From Gordius sp. MW1 (lineage: Eukaryota > Nematomorpha > Gordioida > Gordea > Gordiidae), in contig OZ038530.1 in NCBI GenBank assembly GCA_964036665.1, forward strand, positions 18,808,001-18,872,000: DNA of 64,000 nucleotides. Reading direction: 5' to 3'. The position numbers and the translations under genes were made by a program. The notes under the pieces were generated by a model that had not been told where the DNA came from, made no database searches, and worked only from the letters and a program-made list of their open reading frames with translations. This document shows positions 9,154 through 19,917 of this stretch, piece by piece. Positions within the stretch are counted from its first letter, which is position 1, and each line of letters begins with the position of its first letter.

Positions 9154-11473
9154 TAGTGATGATCAAAACCTAGGTTGGGTTTCCCGAGATCATTGGAAAA
9201 GACCTTTAAGGTCTTTTAACTTCCCCAACCCAAACCTGGGGTAGAACGCCAAAAAACACCTTAAAAACTTTAAGGTCTTTTATAGACCCAAACCTTAACC
9301 CGGGGTTGGGGTTAGGTTGACCTGGGGATAATGTTTTGTAGTATAGAGGTGAAATAAGAGCATATTATTTTGTAGATATTACTATATTTGTTTTTTAAGG
9401 AATAAAATAATTATTTTTGGATAATTAAATTTAAAATGAAGAGGAAACGTTTTCTTATTGATATAAATTTAATTTCATAATATAATCAATGGGTAGCTAA
9501 ATTAAGAAAATTATTGGGATTATTGTTTTAGCCCCATCTAGGTTGTAAAAAAATTACATTATTGCATAGCGTATGCGTAATATTGCATTGCTGTGTGAGG
9601 CTGAATTAGGTGTGTGTGTTGTGTGTGTTATATACTAGCCTTACGCAACCTAATACACCCCAACACAACCTAATATTAGGTTGTGTTGGGGTGTATTAGG
9701 TTGTGTGGGAGTGTATTAGGTTGTGTTGGGGTGTATAAGTTGTGCTGGAGTGTATTAGGTTGTGTTGGGGTGTATTAAGTTGCGTTGGGGTGTATTAGGT
9801 TATGTTGGGGTGTATTTTGTTGTGTTGGGGTGTATTAGGTTGTGTTGGGGTGTATTAGGTTGTGTTGGGGTGTAATAGGTTGTGTGGGGGTGTAATAAGG
9901 TGTGTTGGAGTGTATTAGATTGTGTTGGGGTGTATTAGGTTGTGTTGGGGTGTATTAGGTTGTGTTGGGGTGTAATAGGTTGTGTTGGGGTGTATTAGGT
10001 TGTGTTGGAGTGTATTAGGTTGTGTTGGGGTGTATTAGGTTGTGTTGGGGTGTAATAGGTTGTGTTGGGGTGTATTAGGTTGTGTTGGGGTGTATTAGGT
10101 TGTGTTGGAGTGTATTAGGTTGTGTGGGGTGTATTAGGTTCTGCTGGGGTGTATTAAGTTGCGTTGGGGTGTATTAGGTTGTGTTGGGGTGTATTAGGTT
10201 GTGTTGGGGTGTATTAGGTTGTGTTGGAATGTATTAGGTTGTGTTGGGGTGTATTAAGTTGAGTTGGGGTGTATTAGGTTGTGTTGGGGTGTATTAGGTT
10301 GTGTTGGGGTGTATTAGGTTGCGTTGGGGTGTATTAGGTTGTGGTGGGGTGTATTAGGTTGTGTTTTGGTGTATTAGGTTGTGTTTGGGTGTATTAGGTT
10401 GTGTTGGGGTGTATTAGGTTGTGTTGGGGTGTATTTTGCGTTGGGGTGTATTAGGTTGTGTTGGGGTGTATTAGGTTGTGTTGGGGTGTATTAGGTTGTG
10501 TTGGGGTGTATTAGGTTGTGTTAAGGTATATTAGGTTGTGTTAAGGTATATTAGGCTGTGTTGGGGTGTATTAGGTTGTGTTGGGGTGTATTTTGCGTTG
10601 GGGTGTATTAGGATGTGTTGGGGTGTATTAGGTTGTGTTGGGGTGTATTAGGTTGTGTTGGGGTGTATTAGGTTGTGTTAAGGTACATTAGGTTGTGTTA
10701 AGGTATATTAGGCTGTGTTGGGGTGTATTAGGTTGTGTTGGGGTGTATAAGTTGTGCTGGAGTGTATTAGGTTGTGTTGGGGTGTATTAAGTTGCGTTGG
10801 GTTGTATTAGGTTGTGTTGGGGTGTATTTTGTTGTGTTGGGGTGTATTAGGTTGTGTTGGGGTGTATTAGGTTGTGTTGGGGTGTAATAGGTTGTGTTGG
10901 GGTGTATTAGGTTGTGTGTTAGGGTGGTTGTGTTGGGGTGGTTGTGTTGGGGTGTATTAGGTTGTGTTGGGGTATATTAGGTTGCGTAAGGCTAATATAT
11001 AACACACACAACACACACACCCAATTCAGCCTCACACAGCAATGCAATATTACGCATACGCTATGCAATAATGTAATTTTTTTCCAACCTAGATAGTGCT
11101 AAAACAATACCCAATAATTTTTTTTTAATTTAGCTACCCATTGATTATATTATGAAATTAAATTTATATCAATAAGAAAACGTTTCCTCTTCATTTTAAA
11201 TTTAATTATTAAAAAATATTAATTTATTTCTTAAAAAACAAATATATTAATATCTAAAAAATAATATGCTCTTATTTCACCTCTACACTACAAAACATTA
11301 TCCCCAGGTCAACCTAACTCCAACCCCGCGTTAAGGTAGAGGTGTATAAAGTCCTTAAAGTTTTTAAGGTCTTTTTTGGGATTCCACCCCAGGTTTGGGT
11401 TGGGGAAGCTTAAAGACCTTAAAATCTTTTTCCAACCTTAATTTAAACCAAACCTAGGCTTTGATCACCACTG
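9154..11473. mobile_element. Foldback hAT-like element with internal minisatellite
   Basis: Two arms of about 500 bp (9154-9674 and 10987-11473) are inverted copies of one another at high identity. The outer ends are TAGTGATGATCAAAACC on the left and, inverted, CAGTGGTGATCAAAGCC on the right. Flanking 8-bp sequences GGTAGGAC (9146-9153) and GGTGGGAC (11474-11481) differ by one base and fit a hAT-type target duplication. The core is a 1.3-kb array of a 20-bp unit. No transposase is encoded, so movement would need a partner element. Classification as hAT rests only on the CAGTGGTG-like end and 8-bp duplication. Confidence 0.8.
9675..10986 (+). repeat. 20-bp G/T-rich minisatellite
   Basis: The unit is TTGTGTTGGGGTGTATTAGG, about 65 copies. 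Most copies differ by zero to two bases; a few are short (TTTTGCG variants) or lack a base. The plus strand is nearly free of C over 1.3 kb. Single inverted units lie at the inner edge of each element arm, so the array probably grew from a unit already present at the arm junction. Confidence 0.95.
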
Positions 11474-11511
11474 GGTGGGACCTATCATAGACCCGCTAGG
11501 AGTTTGATCTT

Positions 11512-11897
11512 GTAAATCTAAAGATGATCCCCTAAAATCGAGCCCATTGACTTTTTGACTTTTATAGGGTAAACCTTTACCTTTTATTCTCACTTCTGTT
11601 TTGGGATTAAAGATTTTATCAGATAAGTCTAATCTTTGAAACTGTCGATTCAGTAGGGGAACATTTATGATGGTTCCACACAGGGCTTCTCTAAGCGATA
11701 TTTTAGTTAGATATTTAAGATCTTGATTGTGAATACCCTGGCGCTTAAAGTTTGGGTCTGGTTTTTCTTTCACGATAAATACTATATCGGCTGGTAGTGT
11801 TCCGCCAGGCATCTGATTTCCCGCTTTATAAAACGTTAATCTCTCGTTTGCACACGAACCTGGTTTAACCTCAACTTCTAAAACTTGATCATTTTAC
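11512..11897 (-). pseudogene. DnaJ C-terminal domain exon C, truncated
   Basis: This third copy begins after the acceptor TTTTGTATGCAG and reads through KISLREALCG, VPLLNRQFQRLDLSDK and IKGKGLPYK to DFRGSSLDLQ. At about 11511 the match to the other copies ends, and the frame continues into unrelated sequence and the tip of the foldback element. The segment that would restart the next domain (VEVTLNEIF) is therefore missing. Confidence 0.75.
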
Positions 11898-12124
11898 CTG
11901 CATACAAAATATGCAATAAATAAATAAATCACGACTGCATTGATTAAATGCTAATATAAACATAGATCAAACATATATTAAATTTCATGTGACGTCATAA
12001 AAACACTTTGCTCTTCTTTTAGAAATGCATTCATGTGATCTTACGAGCCCAAATGGGAGGTCTTTATAAATTAGAAGGAGAGCAATAGTGAATTACAATT
12101 TAAAAAAAGTCTCTTTATAATTAC

Positions 12125-12596
12125 TTGATCTGTGCCATCGGCGTTGTACATCTTGCTTTGAACTCGCATCTTCTTGGTTACACCGGTAAAAATTTCATTT
12201 AGCGTGACTTCTACTTGTAAATCTAATGATGATCCCCTAAAATCGAGCCCATTGAATTTTTGACTTTTATAAAGTAAACCTTTACCTTTTATTCTCACTT
12301 CTGTTTTGGGATTAATGATTTTATCAGATAAGTCTAATCTTTGAAACTGTCGATTCAGTAGGGGAACATTTATGATGGTTCCACACAGGGCTTCTTTAAG
12401 CGATATTTTAGCTAGATATTTAAGATCTTGATTGTGAATACCCTGGCGTTTTGGGTCTGGTTTTTCTTTCACGATAATTACTATATCGGCTGGTAGTGTT
12501 CGGCCAGGCATCTGATTTCCCGCTTTATAAAACGTCAATCTCTCGTTTGCACACGAACCTGGTTTAATCTCAACTTCTAAAACTTGATCATTTTGC
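12125..12596 (-). CDS. DnaJ C-terminal domain exon B
   Basis: This second tandem copy has an open frame throughout, from QNDQVLEVEIKPG to VTKKMRVQSKMYNADGTD. It shows the same permuted order: the later part of one beta-rich C-terminal domain fused to the first part of the next. Compared with exon A it lacks two residues in the PDPNFKRQG region (it reads PDPKRQG). It also lost a TA dinucleotide just before its donor (GATCAAGTAATT), which puts splicing to exon C out of phase. The acceptor TTTTGTATGTAG is intact. It acts, if expressed, as a chaperone-like binding module without a J domain. Confidence 0.7.
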
Positions 12597-12832
12597 CTAC
12601 ATACAAAATATGCAATAAATAAATAAATCACGACTGCATTGATTAAATGCTAATATAAACATAGATCAAACATATATTAAATTTCATGTGACGTCATAAA
12701 AACACTTTGCTCTTCTTTTAGAAACGCATTCATGTGATTCGAGCCCAAATGGGAGGTATTTATAAATTGGAAGGAGAGCAATAGTGAATTACAATTTAAA
12801 ATAAAAGTCTCTTTATAATAACTTGTAATCTG

Positions 12833-13302
12833 TGCCATCGGCGTTGTACATCTTGCTTTGAACTCGCATCTTCTTGGTTACACCGGTAAAAATTTCATTT
12901 AGCGTGACTTCTACTTGTAAATCTAATGATGATCCCCTAAAATCGAGCCCATTGACTTTTTGCCTTTTATAAGGTAAACCTTTACCTTTTATTCTCACTT
13001 CTGTTTTGGGATTAATGATTTTATCAGATAAGTCTAATCTTTGAAACTGTCGATTCAGTAGGGGAACATTTATGATGGTTACACACAGGGCTTATTTAAG
13101 CGATATTTTAGCTAGATATTTAAGATCTTGATTGTGAATACCCTGGCGTTTAAAGTTTGGGTCTGGTTTTTCTTTCACGATAAATACTATATCGGCTAAT
13201 AGTGTTCGGCCAGGCATCTGATTTCCCGCTTTATAAAACGTCAATCTCTCGTTTGCACACGAACCTGGTTTAACCTCAACTTCTAAAACTTGATCATTTT
13301 GC
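12833..13302 (-). CDS. DnaJ C-terminal domain exon A
   Basis: The exon encodes part of an Hsp40 (DNAJB-type) substrate-binding region, which presents clients to Hsp70. It begins after a TTTTGTATGTAG acceptor and reads QNDQVLEVEVKPG, then PADIVFIVKEKPDP with a one-residue change, KISLKEALCG and IKGKGLPYK, and then runs straight into the start of the domain again, VEVTLNEIFTGVTKKMRVQS. It ends NADGTDYK at a GTTATT donor. Phase fits joining to exon B and gives GTDYKQNDQVLEV, the exact length seen in canonical DNAJB proteins. A stop lies in the middle (KISLK then TAA at about 13091), so this copy is damaged or carries an assembly error. No J domain or HPD motif is seen. Confidence 0.7.
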
Positions 13303-13539
13303 CTACATACAAAATATGCAATAAATAAATAAACCACGACTGCATTGATTAAATGCTAACATAAACATAGATCTAACATATATTGAATTTTATGTGACGT
13401 CATAAAAACACTTTGCTCTTCTTTTAGAAACGCATTCATGTGATTTTACGAGCCCAAATGTGAGGTCTCTAAATTGGAAGGAGAGCAATAGTGAATTACA
13501 ACTTTAAAAAAGTCTCTTTATAATTACTTTTTATTAGTG

Positions 13540-14449
13540 GGATTGCTCCAAGGCCTCAAAGGTTGACTATAAGAACTATAGATCCCATTTATACTGCTAA
13601 AGTTTTGGGCTTGAGTTGGGAATGAATTACCAGGATAATTATATTAGGATTGAGAAAGGATAGTTGAGGGTTGAGAGACGTTAGGCTGATCACATCCAGG
13701 GCACCTACTGACGGAAAGAGCCAACACATCATTGGTGCAAAACTTATGTTCCTATTAATGCTGGAGAATGTTGGTGCAGGTGGGGGTTGTGGCGAAGGGA
13801 AGGGTGTATAAGGGACTTTACAAGTTCCGCAACATCTAGGACCTCTTACCACCTGATTATATGGGCAAATCGATATTTGAACTGATCCGTAATTGATTGA
13901 GGGAAGTGGTGGTAATTTAGGAATTGGTCCATAAAAAATTGGCAGAGTATTAGTTGAGGTTCCAAAAGCCATATCACCCATCATTTGCGGTCGGGCCCAT
14001 TGTGAATTGCAAGAGGTTGATCCTAACGGGTTGGGAGAAATTGATTTCATAATATTCCTAATTTTATTGACCTGCGTCACTAGTATAGTCGGAACAGTTA
14101 AGGGAGCTGGCTGCATGGGCCTTGGTACGGTTACTCTAGATTCGTAGGGGGAGTTTAAGGGTAAATGACATCTCGGACAAACTCTCCTACTAAGAAAACC
14201 CGATTCCAATGGTGACTTAGGACATTTTGTTTCAACGAATGGATAATTTTGTGAGAACTTTGGAATGGGAGTGAGCTGTGTATACTGTAGTGGTTGTTGT
14301 TGTTGGGGAGCATTCATCAATTTAATAGGTATGGGTGGAGAGAAGAGGCGATTTTTTTGTGCCATTATCATAAATTTAGTAAAAGATCCATTCTTGCCCA
14401 CATATGTAGAGCGTTCACAACGTTCTAACTTGTGTTTCAAATCTTTCAC
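13540..14449 (-). pseudogene. Pro/Gln/Asn-rich region with Cys pairs, possible 5' exon
   Basis: A 286-codon open frame (13589-14449) has a polyglutamine run, two zinc-ribbon-like Cys pairs (CPRCHLPL near residue 92 and CGTCKVPY near 208) and many Pro and Asn. Its start is a GTG codon, so this is a frame opened by a shift, not a natural start. A neighbouring frame continues as NFSSINGIYSSYSQPLRPWS to NPTNK and meets a GTAATT donor in the same phase as the DnaJ exons. The intron after it is the same as the introns between the DnaJ exons. I do not recognise the protein. It could be the upstream exon of the DnaJ gene or an independent decayed gene. Confidence 0.45.
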
Positions 14450-15021
14450 TCCCCGCTTTCTCCCTGATCATCAAAGTCTCCGCCCACAAAATTGCGGTGA
14501 TCTAACCCGGGCGGGCTTCCTCTAGTGGCTTGAACGGCTCTTAGAGATTTCCGATCACACATAGGACAACGGATCATGGAAAGAGCAAAATCGCGTTTCA
14601 TTGCAACTACAGAACATCCTCTCGGCCCGACACCGAGCCAGAATATGTTTTCAAACTCATACCGTCCGCTGTTGGGACTATCTTAAGAATACCTCCACAT
14701 ATCAAACACTTTGGCCTCCCGTTTTCTCCTTTAGCCCCGGTAAATGCTTCGGCGAGCTTTGAGTTGACCAGCTTAGTGAAATTAGCCACTGGAGAATCGT
14801 TTTCATGATGATTCTGGGGTAAAATCTTTGTTTTCCTCATTGACAGACGGTTCCTTATCACCATCTCTATTGGCATTTTTGGTGAAGTCCTTGTTTTTAT
14901 TTTCACTAGAAGGCGTTACAAATATATCTTTTAGGATGCGAGAAATGCACGCTTTACACACATAACCTAATATAAAAGAGCCCATATCTTTCGTAGCTAC
15001 CGGTGGGTGGGTAGTTAACAT
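14450..15021 (-). pseudogene. Cys-rich coding region broken by frameshifts
   Basis: Three overlapping frames together give a coherent Cys-rich sequence. The first starts at an ATG (15021) and contains SFILGYVCKACISRILKDIF. After a shift near 14810 it reads VANFTKLVNSKLAEAFTG and GRPKCLICGGILKIV. After another near 14665 it reads FENIFWLGVGPRGCSVVAMK and MIRCPMCDRK, ending near 14462. The CxxC pairs suggest zinc binding. No family was recognised. Either it is a pseudogene or the assembly carries single-base indels here; the protein-like texture on both sides of each shift favours one original reading frame. Confidence 0.45.
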
Positions 15022-15298
15022 AACTTTATAGATTTAAAAAAACTCAGGAGTATAAGGTATATAAAATGATATCTTAAGACATGATCAAAGGTGACTGGAG
15101 TAATTAAAATTCTAACTCAACTTAAAATAAGGCCATCGAAATATAACATAAAACATTTCGAAAACATTAAGAGAAAAAAAAGTAAATAAATGATGATTCA
15201 ATTCATGCTTAGAAAGAGTAAATTACGCAACAATAAACAAATTTAAGTATTAGATCACAAAGTTTGCCATAATTTCTTTTTCTAATATGCTAATATAA
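15022..15298. other. AT-rich interval, nothing recognised
   Basis: No repeat or gene was recognised. If the Cys-rich frame is a real gene, its promoter would lie here; no clear signal is seen. Confidence 0.3.
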
Positions 15299-15988
15299 TC
15301 TTATATAAAAAAATGAAACTATGTTTGTGTGTATGTTTGTTTGTGCGTATGTATGTAAATAAAGGCTAAATTCTGAAACTACCGGCCCGATTCGCGCGAA
15401 AATATAGCCATAGATGCCCAGGGCGGCCAGGGGTAAAATAGCTTTTTTAGAATCCTAAAATTTCTTTTATTAAAAATATCGGACATTTCGTTTTAAAAAA
15501 GGGCTAAACTCTGAAACTACCGGCCCGATTCGCGCCAAAATTTAGCCATAGGTGCCCAGGGCGGCCAGGGGTAAAATAGCTTTTTCAGAATTCTAAAATT
15601 CCTTTTAGTTTTAAAAATATCGGACATTTCCCGGCCAGTTTCCTTAATAGCATCATATACAATAATGACGTCATACATACAAGGCTGAATTAGATATTTA
15701 AAAGTATAATAAAAATGTTATGTATGTAAGGGCTAAATTCTGAAACTACCTGCCCGATTCGCGCGAAAATTTAGCCGTAGATGCCCAGGGCGGCCAGGGG
15801 TAAAATAGCTTTTTTAGAATCCTAAAATTCCTTTTAGTTTTAAAAATATCGGACATTTCCCGGCCAGTTTCATTTGTAGCATCATATACAATAATTACGT
15901 CATACATACAAGGCTGAAGTTTTCTCGAATTTTATTATATTAAAGACAATTGTATTTTTAGCAAAACAACGTTTGCCGGGTCAGCTAG
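15299..15988 (+). mobile_element. Non-autonomous Helitron
   Basis: It begins TCTTATATAAAAAAATGAAA after an A and ends GGGTCAGCTAG before a T. A stem GCAAA...TTTGC lies just upstream of the end. The body is made of the GGGCTAAATTCTGAAACTAC and ATGACGTCATACATACAAGG modules, each repeated two to three times, and the 5' part has a GT/TATG-rich stretch. There is no ORF. This intact copy serves as the key for identifying the Helitron pieces at 6400 and 35333. Confidence 0.88.
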
Positions 15989-16048
15989 TTAGTAATAAAA
16001 CTGAAATATCAACAGCTGATCTATACATGCAAATTAATTGCCTGGATT

Positions 16049-16214
16049 CATGAGCGTGGCCAGGGGGGGGCAGGGAGGGGCGGCTGCCCCCCTCTTAATC
16101 AAAATTTGTTAAAACATATTAGAATTATGGCTAAAATTTCAAAAAATATTTATTTTTTTACCCTCCTTTAATCATTTTTGCCCCCCTATAATTCCAATGC
16201 TGGCTACGCCCATG
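16049..16214. mobile_element. hAT-like MITE, CATGGGCG family, copy 1
   Basis: It starts CATGAGCGTGGCCAGG and ends CTGGCTACGCCCATG, its inverse. Perfect 8-bp target duplications CCTGGATT lie at 16041-16048 and 16215-16222. Inside the tips are long G and C runs, and the core is AT-rich. It has no coding capacity. Confidence 0.88.
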
Positions 16215-16222
16215 CCTGGATT

Positions 16223-16601
16223 AGCATTGTCAGATACTTTGTGTAATTCGAGGAAGGAGGATTGAAATTTCTTTTGAGTGTTAACAAATAAAATTTGTTA
16301 TACATCTCAAGACTTTTTATTTAACCTTAAACAAAACATTGTATATACTGATTAAAAACTACGATTAAATTAATGCTAAAATAGAAATTAAATGTTAGAG
16401 ATACTTTGTTTATATTGAAATTGTTCGTATTCAACGGTTATTATATGTAAAGAACAAAATTTTTGATAAAAAATATGTATACCGTAAAATATGATTTTAA
16501 TTATTATTAGCTCTTAAAAACTAAGCATAAAAAAATTAATTTATAACCTTCTTTTAAATTTTTGTTAGTAATGTGCAGTTCTGCAAATTAAGGATCAGAC
16601 C
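16223..16601. other. AT-rich interval, nothing recognised
   Basis: No gene or repeat family is supported here. Confidence 0.35.
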
Positions 16602-16754
16602 CATGGGCATAGCCAGCATTAGAATTAGAAGGGGGCATTAATGATTTAGGGAGGGGCAATATGAATATTTTTTGAAATTTGCCATGAGTTTAATAATTTT
16701 TTGGGATTTAGAGGGGGCAACCGCCCCTCCCTGCCTCCCCCCTTGGTTACGCCC
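16602..16754. mobile_element. MITE, CATGGGCG family, worn copy
   Basis: It starts CATGGGCATAGCCAGCATT and ends CCTTGGTTACGCCC; the terminal ATG is lost on the right. Flanks show inverted GGATCA/TGATCC and no direct 8-bp duplication. Confidence 0.7.
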
Positions 16755-17185
16755 TGATCCTAACGACTCAATTCGTTACAGCCCGAGCTCCTTATATAAT
16801 AGTCAAGATTAAATTTAGCCTAATAAATATATGTAGCAGCATTTATTTTATCAATTTATGTATTCTAAATTGTAAAAAAGGGAAGGCAAAGTTGATTATA
16901 AGTATATTTTTAACATTTTCTTTAACAATTTTAAAAAAAGGGTTAATTAACATTTTTATTAGAATAATAATAATATTGATAAAATGAAATGATTTATTAG
17001 TGAATCAAAACTCATCAACTCCACAAAAAATTTGCATCCGTTTTATATTTTCAAGTATTTTTCGACATTTAATATGTCAACTGCTGACTTAAAAGCCTCC
17101 TCTTTCTTACATGAGAGATAGACTGCTCATCATCGTTAAATAGTAAAGTGATTTATCCGCAATTTTTAAATGCGCACATATAAAG
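16755..17185. other. AT-rich interval, nothing recognised
   Basis: No gene or repeat family is supported here. Confidence 0.35.
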
Positions 17186-17193
17186 AAAGGCTA

Positions 17194-17290
17194 AATAAGC
17201 GTGGCCAAGGGGGGGGGGGCGATAATTTTTCCCCTCCCTAATTCATTATTGCCCCCCCCCCCTCTAATCCCAATGCTGGCTACGCTCATG
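17194..17290. mobile_element. MITE, CATGGGCG family, short copy
   Basis: The left tip AATAAGCGTGGCCAAGG is mutated; the right tip is CTGGCTACGCTCATG. Perfect 8-bp target duplications AAAGGCTA are at 17186-17193 and 17291-17298. The core is shortened to under 100 bp. Its right duplication lies 7 bp before the large inverted arm that starts at 17306. Confidence 0.82.
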
Positions 17291-17305
17291 AAAGGCTATA
17301 TATAT

Positions 17306-18183
17306 TAGAGACCTGCAACGGGCCTGTTTAGGTCAGTCGGCCCGCCCGTAATAAAAATTTAAAAGCCCGGCCCGGACCGGGCCCGTCAAAATATTAAATT
17401 ATAAGCCCGGGCCCCTAATTTTATACAAAGCCCGGCCCGGGGCCGTAATTTTTTTTTATTTTTTTTGTTTAATTTTTTTAATCGATATGGCAAACAATAT
17501 GATTGTGTTAAAAATGTTAATAAAAATAGTTTAAAAAAAAATTGGTAATTCCCGGTCACTCGAGTTCTTCTATCTTTTAAGAAACAACTTACATGAAAAT
17601 TTTTTTTTATAAGTGGCACTTCAGGATACATAAAACCATATAAGCAAAGTAAACTTTAAAACCCTTATGGTTATAATGTTTTAATAAAACTACTTGGCTT
17701 CTTTGCTTTGCCACCATTTTCAATAATTAGGTTATTGCTATAAAATGAGAAACAGTGATAAAAATAACTTGAGGAAATAAATTTTAGAATTTGTTTTTAA
17801 ATTTGTTAATGATAATGAGTATATAAATTTTGGCATTTGGCCGGGGTCAGATAAAGTATAAGTTAGCAACGGTCAGCATTGATTTGCATGGAATTATTTA
17901 GCAAGTTTCGCATTCATCCGTTATGAATTAACAACCTAGACAAATTGCCAAAATAAATTTATTAATAAAGGTAATCAGTCAGGCACAGAAAACAAAAATG
18001 GAATTTGAGCTTATGCAAGGTCGGAAAAAGTGAAGCCAAGCAGCGGTTAGCTAAATAAAAGTCTTTTACAGAAGCATAAGTCCACAGCCATTAAAAACCC
18101 GTATAAGTTTTCACGGCAATTATTGCAAAAATTACAAGTTGGACAGGACAGGACGGATAACCAAAAGAAATTGCATAGCAATT
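17306..18183 (+). repeat. Large inverted arm, left (TAGAGACCTGCAACGGGCC end)
   Basis: The arm begins TAGAGACCTGCAACGGGCC, passes through GGCCCGG-type GC repeats, and continues through ~800 bp of AT-rich DNA to an AATTGCATAGCAATT box at 18169-18183. It recurs inverted at 26998-27862 with moderate divergence. The GC-rich tip resembles ends of some hAT elements. No transposase ORF is found in the arm. Confidence 0.8.
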
Positions 18184-18543
18184 TAAAAAATTCAAGGATA
18201 AAACAATTTCCCCCGGCTCATTTTATAGTTTTTATTTGTTTAATTTTTTCAAAAACTGTTTACGATTTATATGTAATTTAGTTTAAGATTTTACCGATTG
18301 GTAAAAATTTGCATACGAACGGAATGATATCTCAATATATATTAATGGATTTACGAAGATGTGTTAACTTGTAAGGCGATGTGGTCTACATTTTCAAGGT
18401 CACGCTAATGAAAAGATACACAGACATTCACAATTATATAATCAATCTGCACCTAACAACGCGTTAATGTATTCATTATTGTTACAAAGTCTAACATCTA
18501 AATCAAATGTAAATGTTAGATAGGCCTAAAATTTCATCCTGAC

Positions 18544-18718
18544 CAGTGGCGTAATTACGGGGGGGGGGGGGAACGGGAAATCCTCCCCCCCCCCCGATTT
18601 TTTATGAAAAAAAAATATTTTAGATCTAAAGTTTATATTTTATAGTTGTGCAACGTAACTGACCAAGTTAATTATTTATAATGACTTTCCCCGGGAGAAA
18701 ATCCTGGCTACGCGCCTG
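18544..18718. mobile_element. hAT-like MITE, second family (CAGGCGCG end)
   Basis: The left end is CAGTGGCGTAATTACGGGG, and the right end, inverted, is CAGGCGCGTAGCCAGGATTT. Perfect 8-bp target duplications ATCCTGAC flank it at 18536-18543 and 18719-18726. It has long G and C homopolymers near the left tip. A worn fragment of the same family is at 24024-24065 (CAGGCGTGTAGCCAGGATTT). Confidence 0.85.
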
Positions 18719-18726
18719 ATCCTGAC

Positions 18727-19496
18727 TGAATTAAAATATAAATTTTATTAGCGTTTGCATACTATTATGCACCTATGACATAAATAACTTCAATAAAAAA
18801 TACAAAAATTTGACAAAATTGTGTAGGCTGACAAACTAAATTACCTAAAACTAACAGGGGGGAGGCAGAAATGCAGCTTTAAGTTACTATGTGAGGTACT
18901 TGCTTGGTATCTGACCTTAAATATAATGCAAATGGGTAAAAACCCTAATAGTGTTTAAGAATTATTATTAAAGTTAGACATGACCTATCATTATGTCGAA
19001 TTTGTTAGCACTTATTCTGGTATTCATAAACTAAAAGGAACCTATATTTATTTATGACAAAATATGATTACTTTGACTTGGTGAATCATGGTCAAAGTAG
19101 CAGAATGATGAAAAAGTAGCAGAAAAATATTTTTTAGATAATCAAGATATTAGAATTAAATCTCAAATGGGGAGGGAATTTCTGATGTATTCCTAATCCT
19201 AAAACCCTAACCAGAACCCTAACCCTAACAATCTTGATGAATTCTGACGATATCTGATCAAGTTGGCTGCTATTTTTCTGCTTCTTTGACCGGGTGTCAA
19301 CTTGGCAGCCAGTACAAGATGAAAATTTGTTTTTTGGCAGAGACAAACTGAGTTTTATTTTAAGATTGTGGAGTTAAATGGAGAGATGGGTGGACCTATT
19401 TTTATTTTTGTGTTTAAGTTAATGCTATATAAATTTTTTTAATTATTACCTATAGATTATATGTTACCAATTTATAAATGACGTAATAAAGATTGT
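18727..19496. other. Non-coding interval with telomere-like motif
   Basis: Positions 19196-19228 hold several CCCTAA-type units in imperfect array. The small minus frame at 19134-19346 is a translation of AT-rich DNA and these units. Nothing else was recognised. Confidence 0.4.
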
Positions 19497-19660
19497 CATG
19501 GGCGTAGCCGGGGGGGAAGGGGCAGGGGGGCTGCTCCCCCCCCCTAAATTACAAAAAAAAAATTCAATGCAAAAACTTTAAAAAATTTAAAAAAAATATA
19601 TTTTGCCCCCCTCTAATTGAACTTTTAAACGTCCCCCCCCTAATCCAAAACCTGGCTACT
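19497..19660. mobile_element. MITE, CATGGGCG family, right end truncated
   Basis: It starts CATGGGCGTAGCCGGGGGG and ends CCTGGCTAC without the final GCCCATG. No convincing target duplication remains. Confidence 0.7.
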
Positions 19661-19917
19661 GTCAAGATATTTATTTATATGTATTTTTGCGTTCAAATTA
19701 ATAGTAATTTAATATTTTTATTACTACTAGCTATAATTTACCCGCTCCTATTTAAGTTGCTGTTTTTTACTTTAATTAACGGTTATATGCTCATAGAAGG
19801 GTTACATTAAATTTAACCTTAAATTATTGAATAGGTCATAAAAATTTTGTCCATAAAAAAATATTAATTTATCCCTTTAGTGTTGATCTGTAATGAATAT
19901 ATTAGAGACAAATCTTT
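19661..19917. other. AT-rich interval, nothing recognised
   Basis: No gene or repeat family was recognised here. Confidence 0.3.

Larger units (their letters stand above)
11512..13540 (-). repeat. Tandem triplication of a ~700-bp DnaJ exon unit
   Basis: Three head-to-tail copies include exon and intron. Besides the coding exon, each shares the intron strings ATTTCATGTGACGTCATAAA and CTCTTCTTTTAGAAA and the splice region ending TTTTGTATGTAG. Unit length is about 705 bp. The lowest-coordinate copy (gene 3' end) stops matching at about 11510, roughly 30 bp from the foldback element. Confidence 0.88.

Noticed and set aside
9675..10986. Could the 20-bp array be a CRISPR array or telomere?
   Set aside because: Units are contiguous with no spacers, and the unit is not a TTAGGG-type telomere repeat; the setting is an animal transposon.
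14265..14525. Plus-strand 86-codon frame
   Set aside because: Antisense to the Cys-rich and Pro/Gln-rich minus-strand coding-like region.
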